The position numbers were made by a program, and so were the translations under genes. From positions 124,001 through 188,000 of the forward strand of contig NZ_JAOCAH010000010.1 of NCBI RefSeq assembly GCF_029839275.1: a stretch of DNA of 64,000 nt, written 5' to 3'. A model generated the notes under the pieces. It was not told where the DNA came from. It did no database searches and saw only the letters and a program-made list of their open reading frames with translations. This stretch comes from Pseudomonas sp. GD03944 (GTDB lineage: Bacteria; Pseudomonadota; Gammaproteobacteria; Pseudomonadales; Pseudomonadaceae). Numbering within the stretch: position 1 is the stretch's first letter; each line of letters begins with the position of its first letter. This document shows, one piece after another, positions 29,200 through 38,474 of the stretch.

Positions 29200-30066
29200 T
29201 CATTCCTCTGCCAGGCCGAACAGGTACTGGCCATAGCCGGTCTTGCCGAACGCCTGGGCCTGCTTCAGCAGTTGTTCGCGATCGATCCAGCCCTGCTGGT
29301 AGGCGATTTCTTCCAGGCAGGCGACCTTCAGGCCCTGGCGGTGTTCGATGGTCTGCACGTACTGGGAGGCCTCCAGCAGGCTGTCGTGGGTGCCGGTGTC
29401 GAGCCAGGCGAAACCGCGGCCGAAGCGTTCGACCCGCAGGTCGCCACGTTGCAGGTAGGCATTGTTGACATCGGTGATCTCCAGCTCGCCACGGGGCGAG
29501 GGTTTGACCGCCTTGGCGATCTCGATCACGTCGTTGTCGTAGAAGTACAGGCCGGTCACGGCGTAGCTGGATTTCGGCTGCTTGGGCTTCTCTTCGATGG
29601 AGATGGCATTGCCCCCCTCGTCGAATTCGACCACGCCAAAGCGCTCAGGGTCCTTGACCCAGTAGCCGAAGACGGTGGCGCCCCTGGCTTCGCGGGCTGC
29701 GCGCAGCAGCTTTTCGGTGAAGTGCTGGCCGTGGAAGATGTTGTCGCCGAGGATCAGGCACACCGGATCCCGGCCGATGAACGATTCGCCGATCAGGAAC
29801 GCCTGGGCCAGGCCGTCGGGGGACGGCTGCTCGGCATAACTGAAACGCACACCGAACTGACTGCCATCACCGAGCATCTTCTCGAACTGCGGCAGGTCGT
29901 GGGGGGTGGAGATGATCAGGATGTCGCGGATGCCGGCCAGCATCTGCACCGAGATCGGGTAGTAGATCATCGGCTTGTCGTAGATCGGCAGCAGCTGCTT
30001 GGACACGCCCAGGGTGATGGGGTGCAGGCGGGTGCCGGAGCCGCCGGCGAGGATGATTCCTTTCAT
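29200..30066 (-). CDS. rfbA: RmlA/RfbA, glucose-1-phosphate thymidylyltransferase
   Basis: 288 aa from the ATG at 30066, giving [18 protein letters not shown], the nucleotide-binding start of the family; the frame's earlier ATGs lie inside rfb[23 protein letters not shown] and [19 protein letters not shown] are all present. It makes dTDP-glucose from dTTP and glucose-1-phosphate. It overlaps rfbB by ATGA. Confidence 0.96.
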   Translation of the reverse strand: MKGIILAGGSGTRLHPITLGVSKQLLPIYDKPMIYYPISVQMLAGIRDILIISTPHDLPQFEKMLGDGSQFGVRFSYAEQPSPDGLAQAFLIGESFIGRDPVCLILGDNIFHGQHFTEKLLRAAREARGATVFGYWVKDPERFGVVEFDEGGNAISIEEKPKQPKSSYAVTGLYFYDNDVIEIAKAVKPSPRGELEITDVNNAYLQRGDLRVERFGRGFAWLDTGTHDSLLEASQYVQTIEHRQGLKVACLEEIAYQQGWIDREQLLKQAQAFGKTGYGQYLFGLAEE

Positions 30067-31121
30067 ACGGAGACTCCCAGTCGTTCGCATTGATAGCTGC
30101 CGTCCTGAACGCGTCGGCACCAGTCGAGGTTGTCCAAGTACCAGCGCACGGTCTTGCGCAGGCCGCTGTCGAAGGTTTCCTGCGGGGTCCAGCCGAGTTC
30201 GCGCTCGATCTTGCCGGCGTCGATGGCGTAGCGCTGGTCATGGCCGGGGCGGTCGGTGACGAAGGTGATCTGTTCGGCGTACGAGCCGCCTGGCTGGCGC
30301 GGCGACAGCTCGTCGAGCAGCGCGCAGATGCTCTTCACCACGTGCAGATTCTTCTGCTCGTTGTGCCCGCCGATGTTGTAGGTCTCGCCGACCTGCCCGG
30401 TGCTGACCACGGTCAGCAGAGCGCGGGCATGGTCTTCGACGTACAGCCAGTCGCGGATCTGTTGGCCGTCGCCATAGACCGGCAGCGGCTTGCCATCCAG
30501 GGCGTTGAGGATCACTAGCGGGATCAGCTTTTCCGGGAAATGGTAGGGGCCGTAGTTGTTCGAGCAGTTGGTCAGCAGCACCGGCAGGCCATAGGTCCGT
30601 TGCCAGGCGCGAACCAGGTGGTCGGAGGCGGCCTTGCTCGCCGAGTAGGGCGAGCTGGGGGCGTAGGGCGTGGTTTCGGTGAACAGGTCATCGACGCCGT
30701 GCAGGTCGCCGTAGACCTCGTCGGTGGAAATGTGGTGGAAGCGGAACGCCTGCTTGCGCGCCTCGGGCAGGGCGCTCCAGTAAGCGCGGGTGGCTTCGAG
30801 CAGACTGTAGGTGCCGACGATGTTGGTCTGGATGAACGCCGCGGGCCCGTCGATGGAGCGGTCCACATGGGATTCGGCGGCCAGGTGCATGATCGCGTCC
30901 GGCTGGAAGTCGGCCAGGGCCTGGGCGACCCGCGGCTGGTCACCGATATCGGCCTGGAGGAACTGGTAGCGCGGGTTGTCCGCGACGCTGGCCAGTGATT
31001 CCAGGTTGCCGGCGTAGGTCAGCTTGTCCAGGTTGAACACGCTGTGTTCGGTGTCGTTGAGCAGATGGCGGACAAGTGCCGATCCGATGAAACCGGCGCC
31101 GCCGGTGACAAGGATGCGCAT
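30063..31121 (-). CDS. rfbB: RmlB/RfbB, dTDP-glucose 4,6-dehydratase
   Basis: 352 aa. The extended-SDR enzyme has NAD motif [28 protein letters not shown], the catalytic region STDEVYGDL and [12 protein letters not shown] (YxxxK). It is the first gene of the rml operon, so the promoter lies in the 31122-31528 gap. It converts dTDP-glucose to dTDP-4-keto-6-deoxyglucose. Confidence 0.96.
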   Translation of the reverse strand: MRILVTGGAGFIGSALVRHLLNDTEHSVFNLDKLTYAGNLESLASVADNPRYQFLQADIGDQPRVAQALADFQPDAIMHLAAESHVDRSIDGPAAFIQTNIVGTYSLLEATRAYWSALPEARKQAFRFHHISTDEVYGDLHGVDDLFTETTPYAPSSPYSASKAASDHLVRAWQRTYGLPVLLTNCSNNYGPYHFPEKLIPLVILNALDGKPLPVYGDGQQIRDWLYVEDHARALLTVVSTGQVGETYNIGGHNEQKNLHVVKSICALLDELSPRQPGGSYAEQITFVTDRPGHDQRYAIDAGKIERELGWTPQETFDSGLRKTVRWYLDNLDWCRRVQDGSYQCERLGVSV

Positions 31122-31528
31122 GATAGGGGCCTTGGCAGAGTGTCGTGTGAGTCGGGTCTAGCTTGTCGGTTGCCGGTCGGTGCTGCAAGCACTGTCTGTA
31201 GTACCAGCCGAGCCGTTTCAGACGATAGCAGCGGCACGGGCTGGATGGCGCCAGCCGCTTGCCGATGCGCCAAGCGCAGCGGCGGTTTCGCCAATACCGA
31301 TCTAGACTTCCAGCTCGCACAGCATGGCCCCCGACACGGTCATCGTCGCAGGCATGTTGGCCAACACCCGTATGAATCCACCGGCAAGTTCGCCGCAGGC
31401 CTGGGGTATCACGCCGTTGCGACGTTCAGCGAAGGCCGTGGCGGTGCCCGTTCTGGCGAAGGGCCGACTGCGCCACGTCCCTGGTTTCGACGCTGACTTG
31501 CCTGCCGTCCTGAACTGAGGAGCTGCGC
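31122..31528. other. Intergenic region between divergent rfbB and catalase genes
   Basis: 407 bp without a credible gene; short frames here show no family features. It must hold the rml operon promoter (minus) and the catalase promoter (plus). I found no clear sigma-70 hexamer pair, sigma-54 site or long inverted repeat. Confidence 0.5.
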
Positions 31529-32962
31529 ATGTCCAAGAAAAAACTGACCCATGCTACCGGGGCGCCGGTGGCCGATAACCTCAATATCCAGACCGCCGGG
31601 CCGCGCGGGCCGGCGCTGCTGCAAGACATCTGGCTGCTCGAGAAACTGGCGCATTTCGACCGTGAAGTGATCCCCGAGCGCCGCATGCACGCCAAGGGCG
31701 CGGGGGCCTATGGCACCTTCACCGTGACCCAGGACGTCACGCGCTACACCAAGATCAAGGCGCTCTCCAGCGTGGGCAAGCAGACCCCCGTGTTCCTGCG
31801 CTTCTCCACCGTAGCCGGGGAGCGTGGCGCTGCGGATGCGGAGCGCGACATTCGCGGCTTTGCGCTGAAGCTCTACACCGAGGAGGGCAGCTGGGACATC
31901 GTCGGCAACAACACCCCGGTGTTCTTCTTCCGTGACCCGCTGCGTTTTTCTGACCTGAACCATGTGGTCAAGCGCGACCCGCGCACCGGGCTGCGCAGCC
32001 CTACCAACAACTGGGATTTCTGGACCCTGCTGCCCGAGGCCCTGCACCAGGTCACCATCGTCATGAGCGACCGGGGCATCCCGAGGAGCTACCGGCACAT
32101 GCACGGCTTCGGCAGTCACACCTTCAGCCTGATCAATGCCGACAACCAGCGGGTCTGGACCAAGTTCCACTTCCGTTGCGAGCAGGGCATCGAGAACCTG
32201 AGCGACAGCCAGGCCGCCGAGGTGGTCGGCCAGGACCGGGAGAGCAACCTGCGCGACCTGTACGAAACCATCGAGCGGGGCGAGTTTCCGCGCTGGAAGC
32301 TGTGCATCCAGGTGATGACCGAAGAGCAGGCGCGCCACCACAAGCACAACCCCTTCGACCTGACCAAGGTCTGGCCGCACGGTGACTACCCGCTGATCGA
32401 GGTGGGCGTGCTGGAGCTCAACCGCAACCCGGACAACCACTTCGCCGAGGTCGAGCAGGCGGCGTTCTCGCCGGCCAACATCGTGCCGGGGGTGGGCTTC
32501 TCGCCGGACAAGATGCTCCAGGCGCGGCTGTTCTCCTACGGCGATGCCCAGCGTTACCGCCTGGGGGTCAACTTCAACCACATTCCGGTCAACGCACCCA
32601 AGTGCCCGTTCCACAGCTACCACCGCGACGGGGCGATGCGCACCGATGGCAACCTGGGTTCGACCCTGTCCTATTACCCCAACAGCTTTGGCGAGTGGGA
32701 GGACCAGCGCGAACTGACCGAGCCACCGCTGCCGCTGGAAGGGGATGCCACCAACTGGGATCACCGGGTGGACCCTGACTACTACGAGCAGCCGGGCAAT
32801 CTGTTCCGCCTGATGAGCCCGGAGCAGCAACAGGCCCTGTTCGACAACACCGCCAGGGCGATGGGCGATGCCCCGGTGATGATCAAGCAGCGCCATGTGG
32901 ATAACTGCACCAAGGCCGATCCGGCCTACGGTGCGGGGGTGGCCAGGGCGCTGGGCTTGTAA
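31529..32962 (+). CDS. Monofunctional haem catalase, clade 3 (KatA-like)
   Basis: 477 aa, small-subunit size. The catalytic His54 is in [12 protein letters not shown], the Asn is in [12 protein letters not shown] (127/128), and the proximal haem ligand Tyr337 is in [36 protein letters not shown] is the family signature. It breaks down hydrogen peroxide in the cytoplasm. The start has TGAGGAG at 31516-31522. No signal peptide is present, unlike KatB. It occupies a slot between rml and tRNA-Thr that holds efflux genes in PAO1. Confidence 0.93.
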   Translation: MSKKKLTHATGAPVADNLNIQTAGPRGPALLQDIWLLEKLAHFDREVIPERRMHAKGAGAYGTFTVTQDVTRYTKIKALSSVGKQTPVFLRFSTVAGERGAADAERDIRGFALKLYTEEGSWDIVGNNTPVFFFRDPLRFSDLNHVVKRDPRTGLRSPTNNWDFWTLLPEALHQVTIVMSDRGIPRSYRHMHGFGSHTFSLINADNQRVWTKFHFRCEQGIENLSDSQAAEVVGQDRESNLRDLYETIERGEFPRWKLCIQVMTEEQARHHKHNPFDLTKVWPHGDYPLIEVGVLELNRNPDNHFAEVEQAAFSPANIVPGVGFSPDKMLQARLFSYGDAQRYRLGVNFNHIPVNAPKCPFHSYHRDGAMRTDGNLGSTLSYYPNSFGEWEDQRELTEPPLPLEGDATNWDHRVDPDYYEQPGNLFRLMSPEQQQALFDNTARAMGDAPVMIKQRHVDNCTKADPAYGAGVARALGL

Positions 32963-32984
32963 TCCGTCAGTTGGGCGTAACGGT

Positions 32985-33016
32985 AAAAAGACCTGCCGAA
33001 GCTGCAGGTCTTTTTT
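32985..33016 (+). terminator. Catalase gene terminator
   Basis: AAAAAGACCTGC-CGAAGCT-GCAGGTCTTTTTT forms a perfect 12-bp stem ending in a run of six T, 23 nt after the stop. Confidence 0.93.
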
Positions 33017-33115
33017 CGTTTGATGACTGTCAGAACCGACTAGGTCTTGGCCATGGATGGGGCAGAGTTGGTGACTGTTACGTTGTTTACCTCACCTTGA
33101 TCGAGACGGAAAACG

Positions 33116-33145
33116 AAAAAGGCCCACCTTGCGGTGAGCCTTTTT
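33116..33145 (-). terminator. Terminator of tRNA-Thr
   Basis: On the minus strand the stem AAAAAGGCTCACC/GGTGGGCCTTTTT has one mismatch and a 4-nt loop. It lies 12 nt past the tRNA 3' end. Confidence 0.85.
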
Positions 33146-33157
33146 CGGTACTTCGTA

Positions 33158-33233
<76 letters not shown>

Positions 33234-33247
33234 CTTTGAGGGGCGCC

Positions 33248-33275
33248 ATTATATCCATTCGTTCGGCCGAGTAAA
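33248..33275 (-). promoter_or_regulatory. Promoter of tRNA-Thr
   Basis: On the minus strand TTTACT-N16-TATAAT ends 15 nt before the tRNA. A GC-rich discriminator (GGCGCCCC) follows the -10 element, as in stringently controlled stable-RNA promoters. Confidence 0.7.
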
Positions 33276-33502
33276 GCGCTCTGCGAGGCAGATCGACACG
33301 GGCTCGGCTATCAGCAGGCACACCCTTATGCACAATCGAGAGGCAGCTGGTACGTTCGTGCGCATTTTCTGTGCGCTGTATCGCGGATTGCTCTAACTGG
33401 CTGTTTTTATTGGGCTTTGCGATGTGATCAAAAAATGATCAGTCGTCTCTGGCGCCGACCGGGTCGGCCTTTGCGCGCTTTGCCCAGAATCTATCAACAC
33501 AG

Positions 33503-33511
33503 TTATCCACA
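33503..33511 (+). other. Single perfect DnaA box
   Basis: TTATCCACA matches the DnaA consensus exactly. It lies 16 nt past the stop of the methyltransferase gene and is framed by ACACA/TGTGT. The gap around it (33234-33526) holds no gene, and a second spaced dyad, TGATCA-AAAAA-TGATCA, is at 33425-33441. Confidence 0.45.
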
Positions 33512-33526
33512 GATTGTGTGAGCAAC

Positions 33527-34741
33527 TCAGTGATGCTCCGCCAGGAGCAGCAGGTTGCGTGGCGTGAGGCTGTAATCGCAGAACTGTCCCAGTTGCACGG
33601 TGTACCCCTGTTCCTGCAGGTACAGGGCGCGATCGAGCAGCAGCCAGACTTCCAGGGGGCGGCGGAACAGGGCGCGCAGCAGCTCCAGGTTGCGCACTTC
33701 GGCCAAGCGTCGCCAGCCTTCGGCTTCCAGTGTTTGCCACTCCCGAGGTGACGGTGTGGGCAGGCCCTTGAGTTCGGCGAGGTCCGCGCAATAGGTCGCC
33801 AGGTCCTTGTCGAGCCAGGCCGGTGGCAGCGAAGGCGTAGGCAGGTACTCATCGATACCCCGCAGTTCGCGCTGCAGCACGTCGAAGGCCAGGCGCCGCG
33901 CCATGGAGAGGTCACGCTGACGCCGGACCCGGGCACCGGCGGTGACGGTTTCGCTCAGGGGCAGGCCGAGGTCGTCACGCGACAGGGTCAGCTGTGAGCC
34001 GCTGGCGACGGTGGACAAGGGCTGGTAACGCGACGCCTCGGTGCGGTTGTAGCAGCAGGGGGCGATTGCCAGCTGTGTGCACCCGGTGCGGCTGGCCAGG
34101 TGCATCAGGCGCACATGCAGATCGCCGCAGGCGTGCAGGGCAACCGGGGTGTGGTGGGGCAGAAGGTGGGTGCCGGCATCGGCGGCCATCACGTCCTGTT
34201 GCCGGTGCTGCGCCGCGATGCCCAGTTTCTGGCTGAGTTGCTGCCCGCTGACGACCAGCTCGGCCTGGTGCTCGAGGCAGGTCAGGGCCTGGCCTTCCTG
34301 GACGAGCACGCGGCCGAGGTGGCCCTTGCCGGCGCACCAGTCGAGCCAGTGTGTCACCGGGCGGGCGAACTGCGTGCTGCCGGCGAATGCCAGGATCTGC
34401 TGCCACTTGCGGCCCGGTACGTCCACGCTGGCGTGGGGCGATACCGCAGGCAGTGCATGCTGTGCCAGGGGGCCGACCTGGCTCAGGCGCAGGGCCTGTT
34501 CGGCCAGCTGCGGAAACGGCTGGGGTGCCGGCAGGTCGTGGGGCGTGTTGTGCGCGTGCTCCGCGTCCTGCAGGCTGCGCGCGCGCAGCCACTGCGAGAG
34601 CTGTGGATGGTCGCGCTCCCAGGGCAGCTCGCGGTGAATGAAGGGGCGGGGTTTCCAGAGTGCCTGGTGTTCGAGGAGAAACGCATCCAGCGCCTGGAAG
34701 CGCTGGAGCAGGGTGTCACCGCTGAGGGGGCTCGAGTCCAT
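33527..34741 (-). CDS. SAM-dependent methyltransferase (Methyltransf_32-like)
   Basis: 404 aa. The SAM motif I is THWLDWCAGKGHLGRVL (residues ~130-147); a second motif, VALHACGDLH, and the IAPCCYNR segment are typical of PF13679 proteins. The N-terminal ~120 residues and C-terminal ~110 residues are helical and variable. The substrate is unknown. It starts 43 nt after the ABC permease stop and may be read from the same transcript. A hairpin CGAGGGC-N6-GCCCTCG at 34760-34779 lies between them. Confidence 0.75.
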   Translation of the reverse strand: MDSSPLSGDTLLQRFQALDAFLLEHQALWKPRPFIHRELPWERDHPQLSQWLRARSLQDAEHAHNTPHDLPAPQPFPQLAEQALRLSQVGPLAQHALPAVSPHASVDVPGRKWQQILAFAGSTQFARPVTHWLDWCAGKGHLGRVLVQEGQALTCLEHQAELVVSGQQLSQKLGIAAQHRQQDVMAADAGTHLLPHHTPVALHACGDLHVRLMHLASRTGCTQLAIAPCCYNRTEASRYQPLSTVASGSQLTLSRDDLGLPLSETVTAGARVRRQRDLSMARRLAFDVLQRELRGIDEYLPTPSLPPAWLDKDLATYCADLAELKGLPTPSPREWQTLEAEGWRRLAEVRNLELLRALFRRPLEVWLLLDRALYLQEQGYTVQLGQFCDYSLTPRNLLLLAEHH

Positions 34742-34783
34742 GGTGTTGACGGCTCTGCTCGAGGGCGTCTTAGCCCTCGATCC

Positions 34784-35473
34784 TCAGCGGCCCTGGCAGG
34801 CGTCGACGCGCAGCCAGCGTTCCAGCAGCTTGAAGGCGCGCACCAGGACGAAGGCGATCGCCAGGTAGAACAGGCCGGCCGTGAAGAAGAACTCCAGGGT
34901 CACGTAGGTGCGGGCGTTGAGCGTGCGCGCCATGCCGGTGAGTTCCAGCAGGGTGACCGTACTGGCCAGGGCGCTGGCCTTGAGCATCAGGATCACTTCG
35001 TTGCTGTAGGCCGGCAGGCCGATGCGTGCAGCCCGCGGCAGGATGATGTGCAGCATGGCCTGGGCGCGGGACATGCCCAGAGCACGTGCGGCTTCGATCT
35101 CGCCGGGTGGAACGGCCTGGATGGCGCCGCGCAGGATCTCGGCGATGTACGCGGTGGTGTGCAACGTCATGGTGATGATGGCGCACCAGTATGGGTCGCG
35201 CAGGATCGGCCACAGCGGGCCCTGGCGCACCACATCGAACTGGGCCAGGCCGTAATAGACCAGGAACAGTTGCACCAACAGCGGCGTGCCACGGAAGAAG
35301 AAGATGTAGCCGTAGGGCAGGGCGCGCACGTACCAGTGCTTGGAGGCGCGGGCGATGCCCATGGGCACTGCCAGGATCAACCCGGCGATGACCGCGACGG
35401 CCACCAGCTCCAGGGTCAGCATGGCGCCTTCGGCCATGCGTGGCAGCCACTTGATGATCAATTCCCAGTTCAT
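34784..35473 (-). CDS. Polar amino-acid ABC transporter permease (HisM-like)
   Basis: 229 aa with 5 transmembrane segments. The EAA loop that contacts the ATPase reads EIEAARALGMSRAQAMLHII with LPRA after it, and FFRGTPLLVQLFLVYYG is the HisMQ signature. It pairs with the permease at 35470, overlapping it by 4 nt. The complex imports a basic or polar amino acid. Arginine, ornithine or histidine are likely, as for the P. putida and PAO1 (PA5152-5155) orthologues; this is an inference from neighbours. Confidence 0.9.
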   Translation of the reverse strand: MNWELIIKWLPRMAEGAMLTLELVAVAVIAGLILAVPMGIARASKHWYVRALPYGYIFFFRGTPLLVQLFLVYYGLAQFDVVRQGPLWPILRDPYWCAIITMTLHTTAYIAEILRGAIQAVPPGEIEAARALGMSRAQAMLHIILPRAARIGLPAYSNEVILMLKASALASTVTLLELTGMARTLNARTYVTLEFFFTAGLFYLAIAFVLVRAFKLLERWLRVDACQGR

Positions 35474-36165
35474 TGGCTGCTCCTGATGAAACCGCGGGAG
35501 GCGCGCTTCTCGAGGAAGTGCAGGCCAATCATGGCGAGGATGGTCAGGCCCAGGTAGATGAAGGCGGCCACCATGAAGAAGGTGAACGGCTCCTTGCTGG
35601 CGGTCACGGCGATCTGCGAGCGGCGCATGATTTCCGTCAGGCCGATGACCGACACCAGGGCGGTGTCTTTCATCAGGATCATGAACAGGTTACCCAGGCC
35701 CGGCAGGGCGATACGCCACATCTGCGGCAGGATCAGGCGCTGGAAGATACGGGCCTTGGACAGGCCGAGGGCCAGGCCCGCTTCGCGGTGGCCCTTGGGA
35801 ATGGCGAGGATCGCGCCACGGAACACTTCGGTGGCGTAGGCGCCGAAGCACAGGCCGAGGGCGATGGTACCGGCGGCGAACGGGTCCAGCTCGAGGCTGC
35901 CGACGCCCAGGAACTCACCGAGTTCGCGCAGGGCGTTCACGGTGCCGAAATAGATCAGCAGCACCCAGAGCAGTTCGGGGATGCCGCGCACGATGGTCGA
36001 GTAGGTGCCGCCAAGCCATTGCAACGGCTTGTACGGAGAAGTCTTGGCGAGGGCGCCGAGCAGACCGAGCACCAGACCCAGGCACAGCGCGCTGAGCGCC
36101 AGCTTGATGGTCATGAGGGTGCCGGCGGCCAGTGCCGGGCCGAATCCGTGGAGGTCGAAAGTCAT
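35470..36165 (-). CDS. Polar amino-acid ABC transporter permease (HisQ-like)
   Basis: 231 aa. The family signature YSTIVRGIPELLWVLLIYFG is present, and the EAA loop HREAGLALGLSKARIFQRLI is followed by LPQ. Five transmembrane helices are predicted. It follows the binding-protein gene by 49 nt and overlaps the HisM-like gene. Confidence 0.9.
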   Translation of the reverse strand: MTFDLHGFGPALAAGTLMTIKLALSALCLGLVLGLLGALAKTSPYKPLQWLGGTYSTIVRGIPELLWVLLIYFGTVNALRELGEFLGVGSLELDPFAAGTIALGLCFGAYATEVFRGAILAIPKGHREAGLALGLSKARIFQRLILPQMWRIALPGLGNLFMILMKDTALVSVIGLTEIMRRSQIAVTASKEPFTFFMVAAFIYLGLTILAMIGLHFLEKRASRGFIRSSQ

Positions 36166-36214
36166 GGAAACTCAGAAGCCTGCGCCGCCCGAGGGGCGGC
36201 GCAGGGCTGGCTGC

Positions 36215-36967
36215 TTAGTAGATGCTGAACGGGAAGTACTTGTCGTTGATCTTCTTGTAGGTGCCGTCGGCAACGATCTCTTCCAGGGCGGTGTTCAGGC
36301 GCTCACGCAGGGCGTCGCCCTTGCGAACGGCGATACCGATCTTGTCGTTGTCGAATACCGGGTCGCCCTTGAACTCGAAGTCCTTGCCGGCGTCGCTCTT
36401 GAGCCATTCCCAGTTCACGAAGGTGTCGGCCAGCACGCCATCGAGACGGCCCGAGGACAGGTCGAGGTAGGCGTTTTCCTGGGTGTCGTACAGCTTGATG
36501 TCGACCACGCCGTTCATGTTGTCTTCCAGCCAGGTGCCGGCGATGGTGGCGCGCTGGGCACCGATCACCTTGCCTTTCAGGCTGGCCTTGTCGGTCTTGA
36601 AGTCACTGCTTTTCGGGGCGATGAACTGCAGTTTGTTGGTGTAGTAGGGCTCGGTGAAGTCAACGGCCTGCTTGCGCTCGTCGGTGATCGACATCGAGGC
36701 CACCAGGAAGTCGAACTTCTTGGCGTTCAGGGCCGGGATGATGCCGTCCCAGTCGGAGGTGACCACTTCGCACTCGGCCTTCATCTTGGCGCACAGGGCT
36801 TGTGCGATTTCCACGTCGAAGCCGCCGACCTGGCCGCTGGCGTCGATGAGGTTGAAGGGAGGGTAGGCGCCTTCGGTGCCGATCTTCAGTTTGTCAGCGG
36901 CGACAGCGCTGGTACCGAAAGCCAGGGTGGCGGCAGCGGCCAGCAGGATCTTCTTGTAGTTCTGCAT
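36215..36967 (-). CDS. Periplasmic amino-acid-binding protein of the ABC transporter
   Basis: 250 aa from the ATG at 36967, preceded by CGGAGC; the frame's earlier start at 37036 overlaps the ATPase gene. The signal peptide MQNYKKILLAAAATLAFGTS ends in AVAA. The SBP_bac_3 fold is clear: LKIGTEGAYPPFNLIDASGQ, GFDVEIAQALCAKM, and DWDGIIPALNAKKFDFLVAS. It delivers substrate to the HisQM-like permease and resembles lysine/arginine/ornithine binding proteins. Confidence 0.92.
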   Translation of the reverse strand: MQNYKKILLAAAATLAFGTSAVAADKLKIGTEGAYPPFNLIDASGQVGGFDVEIAQALCAKMKAECEVVTSDWDGIIPALNAKKFDFLVASMSITDERKQAVDFTEPYYTNKLQFIAPKSSDFKTDKASLKGKVIGAQRATIAGTWLEDNMNGVVDIKLYDTQENAYLDLSSGRLDGVLADTFVNWEWLKSDAGKDFEFKGDPVFDNDKIGIAVRKGDALRERLNTALEEIVADGTYKKINDKYFPFSIY

Positions 36968-36983
36968 GCGTTGTTGCTCCGTG

Positions 36984-37757
36984 TTAGCGATTGCTGGACA
37001 TGAATTGTTTGCAGCGCGCCGAGTTCGGGTTTTCAAACACCTGCTCGGGTGGACCTTGCTCTTCTACCAAGCCCTGATGCAGGAACACCACTTCACTGGA
37101 GACCTGTCGGGCGAAGTTCATTTCATGGGTTACCAGCAGCATGGTACGACCCTCGTCGGCGAGCGCGCGGATCACATTAAGCACTTCTTGTACCATCTCC
37201 GGGTCGAGCGCCGAGGTCGGCTCGTCGAACAGGATCACTTTCGGCTGCATGGCCAGGGTGCGGGCAATCGCCGCCCGCTGTTGCTGCCCACCGGACAGCT
37301 GGTTGGGATAGACGTGGCGCTTGTCGGCGATGCCGACCTTGGCCAGGAGCGCTTCCGCGATCTCGATGGCCTCGGCCTTGCTCTGACCCAGCACACGACG
37401 GGGCGCCTCGATGATGTTGTCGAGCACGCTCATGTGGGGCCACAGGTTGAAATTCTGGAAGACGAAACCGATTTCGCTGCGCAGGCGATTGATCTGCTTG
37501 TTGTCGGCGGCGATCAGCTCGCCGTTCTTGGCGGCCTTGAGCTTGAGCGCTTCGCCGGCGACGAGGATCTGACCCTTGTGCGGGTTTTCCAGCAGGTTGA
37601 TGCAGCGCAGGAAGGTCGATTTGCCGGAGCCGGACGAGCCGAGGATGGAAATCACGTCGCCATCGCGTGCGGTGAGGGAGATGCCCTTGAGCACTTCAAG
37701 ATCACCGTAGCGCTTGTGCAGGTCACGGATTTCTAGCGCGGGCGCAGCCTCGGTCAT
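36984..37757 (-). CDS. Polar amino-acid ABC transporter ATPase (HisP-like)
   Basis: 257 aa from the ATG at 37757. Walker A is LGSSGSGKST, the signature LSGGQQQRAAIAR, and Walker B VILFDEPTSALD. Q-loop FQNFNLWPHMSVLDNII fits the amino-acid importer branch. It is the first gene of the operon, followed at 16 nt by the binding protein. Order here is ATPase, binding protein, two permeases, as in P. putida and P. aeruginosa. Confidence 0.94.
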   Translation of the reverse strand: MTEAAPALEIRDLHKRYGDLEVLKGISLTARDGDVISILGSSGSGKSTFLRCINLLENPHKGQILVAGEALKLKAAKNGELIAADNKQINRLRSEIGFVFQNFNLWPHMSVLDNIIEAPRRVLGQSKAEAIEIAEALLAKVGIADKRHVYPNQLSGGQQQRAAIARTLAMQPKVILFDEPTSALDPEMVQEVLNVIRALADEGRTMLLVTHEMNFARQVSSEVVFLHQGLVEEQGPPEQVFENPNSARCKQFMSSNR

Positions 37758-37993
37758 GGGTTGTCCTCTTTTTATACGGGTGCGCTCAGGCGATACGTGG
37801 TCGTCTGGCGACCGCCAACCTAGCATAGCGTTTTACAGACCGCCAAGCCGTTTGCTGGCCAGGGGCCGCCTCGTTGGTATCGGTGTCGCCTGACCGCAGT
37901 TGCCTGTCGCGACGATGCAATTCGAACCCCTGCTCGACAGGTGGAGGCAGGAATGTTGGCCGTTCATCCAAAGCAAAATCACGGCCAAATAAA

Positions 37994-38026
37994 AAACCCC
38001 AAGAAGACGAAGTCCAATTGGGGTTT
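37994..38026 (-). terminator. Terminator of tRNA-Phe
   Basis: On the minus strand AAACCCCAA and TTGGGGTTT form a 9-bp stem followed by TTTTATTT. It lies 10 nt after the tRNA 3' end. Confidence 0.85.
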
Positions 38027-38035
38027 CTCGGTAAG

Positions 38036-38111
38036 TGGTGCCCAGGGACGGAATCGAACCGCCGACACGGGGATTTTCAATCCCCTGCTCTACCGACTGA
38101 GCTACCTGGGC
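38036..38111 (-). tRNA. tRNA-Phe(GAA)
   Basis: 76 nt with encoded CCA. The acceptor stem is GCCCAGG/CCTGGGC, the D-arm AGCTCAGTCGGTAGAGC, and the anticodon loop TTGAAAA gives anticodon GAA. The T-arm is GGTTCGATTCC. Confidence 0.97.
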
Positions 38112-38122
38112 AACGGGGCGCT

Positions 38123-38151
38123 ATTAGACGGATTTGAAGGGTGGGTGTCAA
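38123..38151 (-). promoter_or_regulatory. Promoter of tRNA-Phe
   Basis: On the minus strand a perfect TTGACA (-35) and TCTAAT (-10) are separated by exactly 17 nt. The discriminator AGCGCCCC is GC-rich, like the one at tRNA-Thr. Confidence 0.88.
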
Positions 38152-38201
38152 GCGCGAGTTGGAAAAAATTTAGCGATAACGGGCGTTTACGTAAAAAAGC
38201 C

Positions 38202-38474
38202 TTATTCGCTGGGCGGTACGTAGCCATCTGCCTGGGCGTATTCCTCGCCGGAGAGGAACTTGTCCATCTCGCCCTGGAGGAATTTGCGGTCCTCGGCGTT
38301 CATCATGTTCAGGCGGCGTTCGTTGATCAGCAGGGTCTGGTGTTTCTGCCATTCGTCCCAGGCCTGGCGGGAGACATTGTTGAAGATGTCTTCGCCCTTG
38401 GCGCCCGGGTACGGTGGGCGATCCAGGCCAGGCAGTTCTTGCTTGTGCTTGCGGCACAGTACGGTGCGGGTCAT
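38202..38474 (-). CDS. yggX: YggX, Fe(2+)-trafficking / oxidative protection protein
   Basis: 90 aa, beginning [20 protein letters not shown] with the conserved Cys7. [20 protein letters not shown] and the helical C-terminus are typical. YggX proteins protect iron-sulfur clusters and limit free-iron damage. It overlaps mutY by ATGA, the conserved gammaproteobacterial arrangement; MutY itself needs an iron-sulfur cluster. Confidence 0.95.
   Translation of the reverse strand: MTRTVLCRKHKQELPGLDRPPYPGAKGEDIFNNVSRQAWDEWQKHQTLLINERRLNMMNAEDRKFLQGEMDKFLSGEEYAQADGYVPPSE

Noticed and set aside
31324-31518. 64-aa frame ahead of the catalase gene
   Set aside because: No ribosome site or family feature; it lies in the divergent promoter region.
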